Of a stretch of DNA of 64,000 nt, positions 51,310 through 59,078 are shown in pieces (within the stretch, counting starts at the first letter, position 1; each line of letters starts with the position of its first letter). A model generated the notes under the pieces. That model was not told where the DNA came from. It saw only the letters and a list, made by a program, of their open reading frames with translations, and did no database searches. Both the position numbers and the translations under genes were made by a program. The stretch is from Alkalihalobacterium sp048323755 (GTDB taxonomy: Bacteria; Bacillota; Bacilli; Bacillales; Bacillaceae_F), in the NCBI RefSeq assembly GCF_048323755.1, contig NZ_JBLWFS010000016.1:27815-91814 (forward strand). Reading direction: 5' to 3'.

Positions 51310-51670
51310 TACACCTAAAGAATATGTAAAATAATACCTCCTAAAACTCGCTTTAAATAACCTTTTATGTGAGTGGCGAGGGAGGGTACATTGTTGTTTA
51401 TTGTTGACTTTTGGACATACTTTTGCGGGTTATAATTCAGAAGGTTTAATTAAACGTTTATTTAAACTTTAATTAAAAGAAATCTATTTTTAGAGGGTTA
51501 TGATGAAATCTCATCTAAGAATGTAAATTATGAGAAGATATACTTCATTTTTGGCAGGGTAAAAGATTGGGAATAAACGTATTATTTCCACGGGAAGCGC
51601 AAGAAATGACAAGGTCCTAGAGGAAATGGAAGGGATTCGACTGATTTTGTCTACGTTTTCCGACACAAAA
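51310..51670. other. Intergenic stretch between gerPA and the AAA+ operon
   Basis: A/T-rich DNA with no gene recognised on either strand. The left end carries the gerP promoter and the right end the terminator of the AAA+ operon. Confidence 0.5.
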
Positions 51671-51696
51671 AAGAGCTCATTATTTCATGAGCTCTT
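51671..51696 (-). terminator. Terminator of the AAA+ operon
   Basis: AAGAGCTCAT (51671-51680) pairs perfectly with ATGAGCTCTT (51687-51696), followed by TTTTTT on the minus strand. It lies 13 bp after the stop of the third gene. Confidence 0.9.
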
Positions 51697-51709
51697 CTAT
51701 AACCTTATA

Positions 51710-53236
51710 TTATATTGTAGACATAAACGCTGAAGTTCTAGCTTTCTTTAATTGTTCGAAACCATTTTTAGTAGTTGCTACTAAAGATTGGCCTATTTTT
51801 TTAGCCATTAAAAAACCTTTCGACCTTAACTTTTGCTTCGTTTCAACCACTTGTTTTCCTATCTCTGAACCCGCCATATATCCGAGTGATCCACCAATGA
51901 AAAATCCGATTGATGATCCAATAGGACCGAGAACAGATCCAAGTGCTGCCCCCTTTAGGCCCCAACTTGTGGACAACATAATTCCACAGGCGGTTGAAAC
52001 CGTTACTTTTTCCATTTCTTTTAACCCTTCTATAATGGAAATATCACCTTTTCCGACTCGGATTGCGATTTTAGTATTTTCAACACCAAGATAAGCAATA
52101 TCTGTTAGGACAGAAACGGGTGTATTCTGAGGGAATGGTTTTATCTTGCCTTTTTTAACAGCAATAATAAGAGCACTTGCAACAGCTGCTTTCACTCCGA
52201 AGTCACGTCCGCTTTGCAGGGCTACTGTAGCAACTTCTTTTGTATTAATTTTTTGTTTCTTTATCATTTTTTCAATCAGGTATGTACCTGTTCCGATAGC
52301 AGCACCTTGTAATGCAGCAAATCCGACCCGTTTCCCCATACCTGTTGCAAGATCTTTCATCTTGTATTCGTTCCAGTTCGTTTCATTCCATTTTCCAGAT
52401 TGTGCTTCTTCTTGAAGTTTCTTCGCATTACTTTTACTTAGTGGTTCACTATTAATTTTTCCATCTGGAGATTGAATATTTTCAACTGAACCCTTTACAT
52501 CGCCTGATTGTCCTTCTGGAACTAATTTTCCTTGTCCTCGGTAGTCACCTTTGTCAAATAGTTGATTCGTAGATTTTCCATCTGCTCCGTATTTGGATTG
52601 GTATCGTTTTACAATCTTTCCTGTTTCATCTCTAATAACGATATCTACAGAATTCCTCCCATAACCTTGTCCATCTTTTGGAAGAAGTACTTCAGCTCTA
52701 TAGGGACTTTGTTTAGCTACAGCATTTAAATTAAATGAATTGACATGGTGTTGCTCAGCAATAAAACCATCTAGGTTAAGATTTCGATTGAATATGCCAT
52801 CTTTTGTTAATAAAATCGTCTGCATCGAATCGTTAGCACTATGTATTGCCTCATCTAGCTGTTGAAAGTAAGTCATCGCTTCTTTCGTTGTTAGATGAGA
52901 TGTAGCTTCTTTCAACTTTGATGCAAACCAGCTCTCCTGCGTTTTTCCTTTGCTAACTGCTTCTTCAAGAGAATTTTTATTTGTTTCATTTGTTTGAATC
53001 GTTGTAATGATTTCCTCTGCTGTTTCAAGGTGCTCTTCATGAGAAGTCGTTGGTAATTGTTTTTGTAGGTTGCGAGTCAGCCAGTCTTGTATATTGTCTT
53101 TATCTTCATACGCATCATAACTTTCTAGAAGTTGATCTTGTAGTTGGACGAGCTCAAATGCTTCATCTTCTGTAAGTGGTGGAGCAAAAATGGAGTCAAT
53201 ATTTAATGTCTCTTTGTCTAGCATTTTATCTGTCAT
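51710..53236 (-). CDS. Predicted QxK-type nuclease with glycine-zipper tail (operon gene 3)
   Basis: This 508-residue protein has three parts. Residues 1-150 are helical and acidic. Residues 155-245 form a compact alpha/beta block: GFIAEQHHVNSFNL, SVDIVIRDETGKIVKRYQSK and KGDYRGQGKLVPEGQ. The Glu-161, Asp-198 and Gln-213-x-Lys-215 pattern resembles the D...QxK core of Mrr-like PD-(D/E)xK nucleases (inference). The C-terminal part has two or three Gly/Ala-rich hydrophobic segments (GFAALQGAAIGTGTYLIEKM; ALGSVLGPIGSSIGFFIGGS), perhaps membrane-binding. It is 30 bp after the ATPase gene, in the same operon. It could be an effector; not a recognised named family. Confidence 0.65.
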   Translation of the reverse strand: MTDKMLDKETLNIDSIFAPPLTEDEAFELVQLQDQLLESYDAYEDKDNIQDWLTRNLQKQLPTTSHEEHLETAEEIITTIQTNETNKNSLEEAVSKGKTQESWFASKLKEATSHLTTKEAMTYFQQLDEAIHSANDSMQTILLTKDGIFNRNLNLDGFIAEQHHVNSFNLNAVAKQSPYRAEVLLPKDGQGYGRNSVDIVIRDETGKIVKRYQSKYGADGKSTNQLFDKGDYRGQGKLVPEGQSGDVKGSVENIQSPDGKINSEPLSKSNAKKLQEEAQSGKWNETNWNEYKMKDLATGMGKRVGFAALQGAAIGTGTYLIEKMIKKQKINTKEVATVALQSGRDFGVKAAVASALIIAVKKGKIKPFPQNTPVSVLTDIAYLGVENTKIAIRVGKGDISIIEGLKEMEKVTVSTACGIMLSTSWGLKGAALGSVLGPIGSSIGFFIGGSLGYMAGSEIGKQVVETKQKLRSKGFLMAKKIGQSLVATTKNGFEQLKKARTSAFMSTI

Positions 53237-53266
53237 ATATATCGCACCTTCCTAATCGTTTTTATA

Positions 53267-54760
53267 TTATGATTTTGAAGCAGGTTTAAAGTCCTTATAG
53301 GATTTCTTGAGCTCCTCGATCTTATCTTTAAAAAGTTCAGTAACAGATCTTGTACTTGTGATCGTTGCTAATATGTCTTCAGTCGTAAGCTGATCGCGTC
53401 CTGAAACAAATGCGGCTTCGACACTTTCCTTTACAACACTTTCGATATCTGCACCGCTGTAACCATCTGTTTTTTCACTTAACTTGGGAACATTAATCTG
53501 GTGTATATCTTCACTTCTTCGTTTTTTAATATGAATTTCAAAGATCTTTTCTCGCTCTTCACGAGTTGGTAAGTCAACATAAAATATTTCATCAAACCTC
53601 CCTTTTCGAAGTAATTCTGGAGGAAGTTTTGAGATATCATTAGCTGTTGCTATAACAAATGTTGGGCTTGTTTTTTCTTGCATCCACGTTAGAAAGTTTC
53701 CAAATAATCTTGAAGCAACTTCATTCGTACCGCCATCACCAATACCTGCAAAGGCCTTTTCTAATTCATCAATCCATAAAACACATGGAGAGATTGCTTC
53801 TGCCAAATGGATGGCTCTCCTCATATTAGCTTCTGACTCACCAACATACTTCCCTAATAATCTTCCCATGTCCAAACGTAATAAAGGAATACCAAAGAGT
53901 TGAGCCGTTGCTTTAGCGTTTAATGATTTACCACACCCTGGTAATCCGGCAATTAATACCCCTTTAGGTACATCGACCCCAAATTCAATTGCTTTATGCA
54001 GATTGTTAAACACGTTTGCTTTGGCTGAGACCCATTCTTTTAAGTAATCAAGACCACCAATTTGATTAAAACTTTCATGTAAAGGAAGCATTTCCAAAAT
54101 TCCTGACTTTTTAATCATTTGATACTTTTGGTCGTAGATTAGTTCGAGATCTTTCGTTTTCAGAACGCCTTCTTTTGAATAAGCAAGGGATAGGATATTA
54201 ACAATCTCGTACTCTGTTAAACCTTTGAAGGCGATCGTCAGTTCTTCTAATAAAATTTCATTTATAGCTTCCAGTTCATTTTCTTCTAAGAAACGTTGAA
54301 TTAATTCCTTAATTTCAACTTCATTCATATAAGTAATTTCAACGATGGTCGTATACTTATCTAATTCAATTGGAACTTTTAAAATCGGTGATACAAAGAA
54401 AATGACAGTTTCCATTCCTTTGTATATTTTAATAGCTAGCTCTTTAAGTTGACTAACGATAATGGGTTGTTCTATAAAATGATGAATGTCTTTGATCACT
54501 AGTATTTTTCCCTCTAGATCATCGTCAAGGGTTAAGAAGGCTAAGGTATCGTCCAAGGTCTTCAACTCTTCCTGGAGTAAGGGCGTCTTCGTTTTGAAAT
54601 TAACCAAACCTTTAGAAGCATTCCATTCCAAAATTTCTCGTCCATAAGCAACATTTTGAACAATTGTATCAATTTTCGTTTCTTCAAATGTATTTAAATA
54701 AAGCAACGGGTACTGTGCATCGACGTAATGTAGTATTTTTTTTTCGATTGTTTCTAGCAT
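53267..54760 (-). CDS. Ycf46-like AAA+ ATPase (operon gene 2)
   Basis: From the ATG at 54760 it has 497 residues; a GTG at 54772 overlaps the AGGAG ribosome site. The N-terminal 225 residues are a degenerate P-loop-like domain opening YPLLYLNTFEETKIDTIVQN, as in Ycf46. The AAA+ domain has Walker A GLPGCGKS (272-279), pore-loop region GKYVGESEANMRRA, Walker B VLWIDELEKAF (Asp-331, Glu-332), sensor 1 ATAND and Arg finger RKGRFDE (Arg-388), then a lid. All catalytic residues are present. It would remodel proteins using ATP. It sits between the propeller protein and the predicted nuclease (gaps of 37 and 30 bp). Confidence 0.85.
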   Translation of the reverse strand: MLETIEKKILHYVDAQYPLLYLNTFEETKIDTIVQNVAYGREILEWNASKGLVNFKTKTPLLQEELKTLDDTLAFLTLDDDLEGKILVIKDIHHFIEQPIIVSQLKELAIKIYKGMETVIFFVSPILKVPIELDKYTTIVEITYMNEVEIKELIQRFLEENELEAINEILLEELTIAFKGLTEYEIVNILSLAYSKEGVLKTKDLELIYDQKYQMIKKSGILEMLPLHESFNQIGGLDYLKEWVSAKANVFNNLHKAIEFGVDVPKGVLIAGLPGCGKSLNAKATAQLFGIPLLRLDMGRLLGKYVGESEANMRRAIHLAEAISPCVLWIDELEKAFAGIGDGGTNEVASRLFGNFLTWMQEKTSPTFVIATANDISKLPPELLRKGRFDEIFYVDLPTREEREKIFEIHIKKRRSEDIHQINVPKLSEKTDGYSGADIESVVKESVEAAFVSGRDQLTTEDILATITSTRSVTELFKDKIEELKKSYKDFKPASKS

Positions 54761-54797
54761 GAATAATTTCACTCCTACTTTTTCTTACTAAGACCAA

Positions 54798-56375
54798 CTA
54801 TTCGTAAATATAAATTCGCCCTTCAAATAAAATTGCCAAATGATCATCGCTTAAGTCCACATCATACGTATGAGAAGGTGTATTTAGGAATGAAGCTGTG
54901 GAAGTCAGGTTGGGTATATCTATTTCGGAATTAACCGTTAAAAATTCACTATCCCACACTTTCACTTTTCGATCTGTGCATACTGTAACAAATTGATCAT
55001 CAAATGCTTTGATCAGGGTAATTTTACTTTCATGAATTTTTTGCCTCTGTAACAGTGCTCCAGTATCAAGATCATAGACTACAATAAATCCGTTCTTAAA
55101 AGAGTAATCGTAGTTCCGACTTAACACTATAATTTTATTGTCAGTAATCACAAAGTCTTCAACTTCTCCTTCGACTTCAATGTTATGACCATCTGTTGAT
55201 GTAATTTCGTTTAAATTGCTATATACATTTGTACAGTAAAATAATTCACCTTGATAAACAGAAGATGAAAACTCATTTATGTCTTCTATTTTCAGCTCAC
55301 CTTCTTTTAAAATAGCACCATCGGTTATTGCGTATCTTGCAAATTGTATTCTAGGAGACGGATATTCTCTTATCTTATGGGTATAAACAGTACCATCATA
55401 TACATGAACTAAACTATTAAACCTTTGATCTAATTTAAAGCATTGCAGCACTCTTTTGGGAGGTATGTTCATATCAAGCTCTGGTTGAAAGAGATGTTCA
55501 TATTTATTTGTAAGAAAGCGATCTGCGGATACTCCGCTTCTTTCTTCTCCAGATATGACATCTAAGAACGATACTCCGTCTTTTTTATATTTGTCGATAA
55601 CTGCAATAATATCTTGATGGATATATACCATTTCCGCTGTTCTTATCCCGGGACATGTCCGTCGCTTACTTTCGTAATAAAACCCGCCTTTTTCTTCCTC
55701 AATAATGGAAACTAACGATTTATAATCGTTTTTAACGTGAATAAAAGAAGTAAACTCATTTTGTATTATGTATTTATTTTGAATAATTAGCTTCGTTTCT
55801 TTTACAGCGGTAATTAATGTGTTCGTAAGAGAAATATTATTATTTTTTGCACTAAAAGTGGCGAGACCTTTTAAATAAACTGTCGGCTTATTAATTCCAA
55901 TATATTTTATGTTTCGGTTTCCTTCTGTAATTTCAAACCGCTCTCCTAATAGGTAGATAACTCGGTCTGGTGTCGTTTCTGTCGATTGCAAAAGTTCGTC
56001 TAATTCTTTTTGTGATAAGGCAATTAAGTGTAAATTTTTTAGTAAATTGGGATTATTACTCCATTGGTGTACTAACTCTACCTTTTGACGTTCTTTCAAA
56101 TATTCTTTAATCGCTTTTTTTTCCTCCTGAGGTACCTCTACTCCAAATATACTGCATATCTCATAGGGGATGATTTCAACTTGTAGGTTTGCGAGTTGGT
56201 CGACTTTTTCTACGAGTTCCTTATAATATCGATGGTCTAGCCAAGTTCGCAATCTACCGTCAAAATAATAATCAAGCACAGATCGAATATGGAAGTGTTG
56301 CATTAATTCATCTATTGTTCTTACTTGGACATGGTTATCCATTACGAGTGGAAACTTAATCTTTCTCTTTAACAA
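54798..56375 (-). CDS. Beta-propeller protein with N-terminal helical domain (operon gene 1)
   Basis: This 525-residue protein starts with TTG after AGAGGAACC. The first 90 residues are helical with the pattern IDELMQHFHIRSVLDYYFDG and RTWLDHRYYKELVEKVDQL, a domain seen at the N-terminus of various bacterial multidomain and signalling-like proteins. From about residue 150 the chain is mostly beta: WD40/quinoprotein-like blades with FIVVYDLDTGALLQRQKIHE, FVTVCTDRKVKVWDSEFLTV and LSDDHLAILFEGRIYIYE. It could sense a ligand or bind a partner. First gene of a three-gene operon with the AAA+ ATPase. Confidence 0.65.
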   Translation of the reverse strand: MLKRKIKFPLVMDNHVQVRTIDELMQHFHIRSVLDYYFDGRLRTWLDHRYYKELVEKVDQLANLQVEIIPYEICSIFGVEVPQEEKKAIKEYLKERQKVELVHQWSNNPNLLKNLHLIALSQKELDELLQSTETTPDRVIYLLGERFEITEGNRNIKYIGINKPTVYLKGLATFSAKNNNISLTNTLITAVKETKLIIQNKYIIQNEFTSFIHVKNDYKSLVSIIEEEKGGFYYESKRRTCPGIRTAEMVYIHQDIIAVIDKYKKDGVSFLDVISGEERSGVSADRFLTNKYEHLFQPELDMNIPPKRVLQCFKLDQRFNSLVHVYDGTVYTHKIREYPSPRIQFARYAITDGAILKEGELKIEDINEFSSSVYQGELFYCTNVYSNLNEITSTDGHNIEVEGEVEDFVITDNKIIVLSRNYDYSFKNGFIVVYDLDTGALLQRQKIHESKITLIKAFDDQFVTVCTDRKVKVWDSEFLTVNSEIDIPNLTSTASFLNTPSHTYDVDLSDDHLAILFEGRIYIYE

Positions 56376-56512
56376 AACGGGTTCCTCTTTTCTTTCAACT
56401 TGTAAAAGTCATGTATAGGATGCTACTTTTGATCTACACAAAATTAAAATAATATATGAATATAATACCACCCTGCAATTATTTAGGTATACTAAATTCT
56501 TGCTTTATTTTT

Positions 56513-56694
56513 GGCTGTTTTCGTAAACTTTTTGCTATTCGACCTTTTTTTGAATATAAATCAGCCCTAATGGATAAATTCATTTATCCATCTGGCTGAT
56601 TTATATTCAAAAGCTTCACGCTAAAGCGTGAAGAACCAAGCTTTCGCTTGGTTACGGTCCAATAGCTAATAGCAACAATCTTTTGAAAAAAGCC
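56513..56694 (+). mobile_element. Dispersed structured repeat, copy 5 (full length, best-folded)
   Basis: This 182-bp copy has ends GGCTGTTTTCGTAAACTTTT (from 56513) and TTTTGAAAAAAGCC (to 56694) that pair imperfectly (closing stem, 56513-56544 with 56656-56694). Stem 2 is 17 bp perfect (TTGAATATAAATCAGCC, 56550-56566, with 56594-56610) capped by TGGATAAAT/ATTTATCCA. Stem 3 is CTTCACGC/GCGTGAAG with loop TAAA. Stem 4 is AACCAAGC/GCTTGGTT with loop TTTC. The result is a four-way junction. Flanks TTATTTTT and TTATATAA agree at 5 of 8. It lies between the AAA+ operon and the EthD gene. Confidence 0.9.
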
Positions 56695-56725
56695 TTATAT
56701 AATTAACCATCATTTATTAAGCAAA

Positions 56726-56751
56726 AAAACTACCTTATCAAAGGTAGTTTT
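56726..56751 (-). terminator. Terminator of the EthD gene
   Basis: AAAACTACCTT (56726-56736) pairs with AAGGTAGTTTT (56741-56751), with a T-run on the minus strand. Confidence 0.85.
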
Positions 56752-56762
56752 TCAAATTTAAT

Positions 56763-57065
56763 TCAGTTAACAATTGACATAATTGGTGGGTGAGTTAAAT
56801 ACTGCGTCAAGTTTTCAAGGTCTTTTATAGCCATTTCAGCTTCGGGACTAACTATTGATTGTTGCAATATTTCTAAGCTTTCAAATTGGAGTTCTACAAG
56901 CAAGTAGAGGTTTAGGTCGGTATTTTTTGTTCGAATGACACGATGGATAGATACACTATTACTATTAGGAAACATTTTCAATAAAGGGTGATGAACTTGA
57001 GAGTAATAGGCTTCGAATCCATCTAGGTCTTTTGGTTGTTGGTAGAAAAATATCACCTTGGCCAT
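56763..57065 (-). CDS. EthD-domain protein (100 aa)
   Basis: From the ATG at 57065 (AAGGAGG at eight bases; an upstream start at 57092 lacks support) the product is MAKVIFFYQQPKDLDGFEAY then YSQVHHPLLKMFPNSNSVSI. The (D/F)xxYYxxVHxPL pattern is typical of the EthD/dimeric alpha-beta barrel family. Members serve as small accessory or degradation enzymes, originally linked to ether degradation; function here unknown. Monocistronic. Confidence 0.8.
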   Translation of the reverse strand: MAKVIFFYQQPKDLDGFEAYYSQVHHPLLKMFPNSNSVSIHRVIRTKNTDLNLYLLVELQFESLEILQQSIVSPEAEMAIKDLENLTQYLTHPPIMSIVN

Positions 57066-57190
57066 GTTGTCAAACCTCCTTAGTTTCACCACCTTAAATA
57101 TATTCTAATTTTTTCATTAAAGAACAATTTTAAAATTAAATTTTTTAAAAGCAAAGAGGAAAACTCTCAGTGTCTGTTTACCTCATCATA

Positions 57191-57231
57191 AAAAAGATGC
57201 AGTTGTACATCAGATTACAACTACATCTTTT
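57191..57231 (-). terminator. Terminator of the ABC exporter operon
   Basis: AAAAAGATG-AGTTGT pairs with ACAACT-CATCTTTT around a short loop, with T-runs on the minus strand, 27 bp after the exporter's stop. Confidence 0.75.
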
Positions 57232-57257
57232 GGGTTATGCGACTGCTCTATTTCAAG

Positions 57258-59078
57258 TTAACTCGCTTCCATCGCCTGAAACTGCGCTCGAACGAGGTTG
57301 TAATAATGGCCTTGGTGGTTCATGAGTGCCTCATGATTGCCTTGTTCTACGATTTGCCCGTGATCTAGAACGATAATGTTATCGGCTTCACGAATGGTCG
57401 ACAGACGATGGGCAATAATAATTGCTGTTCTGCCCTTGAGTAGTGTTTGTAGAGCATTTTGAATTTTTTGTTCTGTTTCAGTATCGATACTTGCTGTCGC
57501 TTCATCTAAGATTAAAATTTGCGGATCCGCTAGTAACGCACGAGCAAACGATAGTAATTGCCGCTCGCCTACTGAAAGAATGTTCCCCCGCTCTTCCACT
57601 TCGGTTTTGTAGCCATTTTTTAATTGCTCAATAAACGCGCTTGCGCCGACCATTTCGGCTGCTCGTTTGACTTCTTCGTCTGTAGCATCCGGCCGTCCAA
57701 AACGAATGTTTTCCATAATCGTTCCTGAGAAAATAAATGTATCTTGAAGAACGATACTTACTTGTTGGCGAATACTATCCAATGTTAAGTCGCGTAAATC
57801 ATGACCGTCAATTTTGACAGAACCACTGGTCGGGTCGTAAAACCTTGAAATGAGATTGACGATCGTAGTTTTTCCAGATCCTGTATGGCCGACTAGGGCA
57901 ACGGTTTCCCCTTGCTTCATTTCGAGATTAATTCCGTCTAAAGCTTTTCGCTTCGCATCATAAGCAAATTCGACATCCTCGAATGTTATATGTCCTTTCA
58001 TTTGTTTAATGTCCTGTGCCCCTTCTTTTTCAGGAACAGAAGGTTTTTCATCTAAAAATTCAAAGATACGTTCTGAAGAAGCCATTCCCATGAGTAACTG
58101 ATTGTATACTTGCCCTAGCCTTGAAATCGGCTCCCAGAACATACCTAAGAAAAAGGCAAACATAACAAAAGTACCAATATCAATACTTCCAGATTGAATT
58201 AAGGTGACACCGTACCAAATTAAAATCGCTGTACCGATTGCATTGGACATTTCAACAAATGGGCGGAACATCGCATTTTGTTGCGTCGCATTTCGCCAAG
58301 CTTTGAAATTATCTTCATTCATTTCATTAAAGAACGCCATATTCTCACGTTCTTGTGTGTATGATTGAGTAACACGAATGCCTTGAATACTTTCATTCAA
58401 GTGAGAGTTAATTTGTGATTGTTTGATACGTACGACTTGCCATGAACGACGAATTTTTCTTCGTAAGCTCGTCGATATCACAAACATAATCGGTAAAATC
58501 ACCATAATCGCTAATGTAAGCTCTGGGCTGTAGACAAAGAGAATGATGAAAATACCGATGAGTAAAAGTACGTCCATTAATAGATTAATAACCCCATTCG
58601 TAAATAAATCTTGAAGGGAGTTGACGTCATTCGTGACACGAACGAGAATTGAGCCCGCTGATCGTTGGTCAAAAAAGCGATGCGACAAACGCTGGATGTG
58701 CTTGAATAAACTTTGTCGTAGGTCATAGATGACATTTTGTCCAAGCATATTCATCCAACGTATTCGAAGTGTGTTCGCAAGCCATGACAGCATGTAGAGT
58801 CCAGCTATAATAACAACGACATGAACGAGCGCATTCATATCACGTTGGTAGATCACATTGTTTAGTGCATATACCCCGATTAAAACAGGAGTGGTCAGTC
58901 GAACTGCGGTTGAAATAATCATTGCGATAATCGCAAGAGGTAAAAGTTTTTTGGAATACGGCTTCATATAACTAAATAAGCGAAGCATTTGTGGCCAGTT
59001 AAACGGCTTCTCGATCGCTGAGTCGAGTGAATAATGGAAACGATCGTTCTTCTTCGATCTGTGCGACTTTTCCGTCAT
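57258..59078 (-). CDS. ABC exporter half-transporter, subunit 2 (YknV/YheH-like)
   Basis: This 606-residue protein has six N-terminal membrane helices (type IV exporter fold, about residues 45-330) and a nucleotide-binding domain: Walker A GHTGSGKTT, Q-loop region, an unusual signature LSVGERQ instead of LSGGQ, Walker B ILILDEATASID with the catalytic Glu, and the H-loop IIIAHRLSTI. It overlaps the first subunit gene by four bases (ATGA). The altered signature pairs with the altered Walker B of the partner to form one degenerate ATP site, typical of heterodimeric multidrug or lipid exporters. Substrate unknown. Confidence 0.9.
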   Translation of the reverse strand: MTEKSHRSKKNDRFHYSLDSAIEKPFNWPQMLRLFSYMKPYSKKLLPLAIIAMIISTAVRLTTPVLIGVYALNNVIYQRDMNALVHVVVIIAGLYMLSWLANTLRIRWMNMLGQNVIYDLRQSLFKHIQRLSHRFFDQRSAGSILVRVTNDVNSLQDLFTNGVINLLMDVLLLIGIFIILFVYSPELTLAIMVILPIMFVISTSLRRKIRRSWQVVRIKQSQINSHLNESIQGIRVTQSYTQERENMAFFNEMNEDNFKAWRNATQQNAMFRPFVEMSNAIGTAILIWYGVTLIQSGSIDIGTFVMFAFFLGMFWEPISRLGQVYNQLLMGMASSERIFEFLDEKPSVPEKEGAQDIKQMKGHITFEDVEFAYDAKRKALDGINLEMKQGETVALVGHTGSGKTTIVNLISRFYDPTSGSVKIDGHDLRDLTLDSIRQQVSIVLQDTFIFSGTIMENIRFGRPDATDEEVKRAAEMVGASAFIEQLKNGYKTEVEERGNILSVGERQLLSFARALLADPQILILDEATASIDTETEQKIQNALQTLLKGRTAIIIAHRLSTIREADNIIVLDHGQIVEQGNHEALMNHQGHYYNLVRAQFQAMEAS

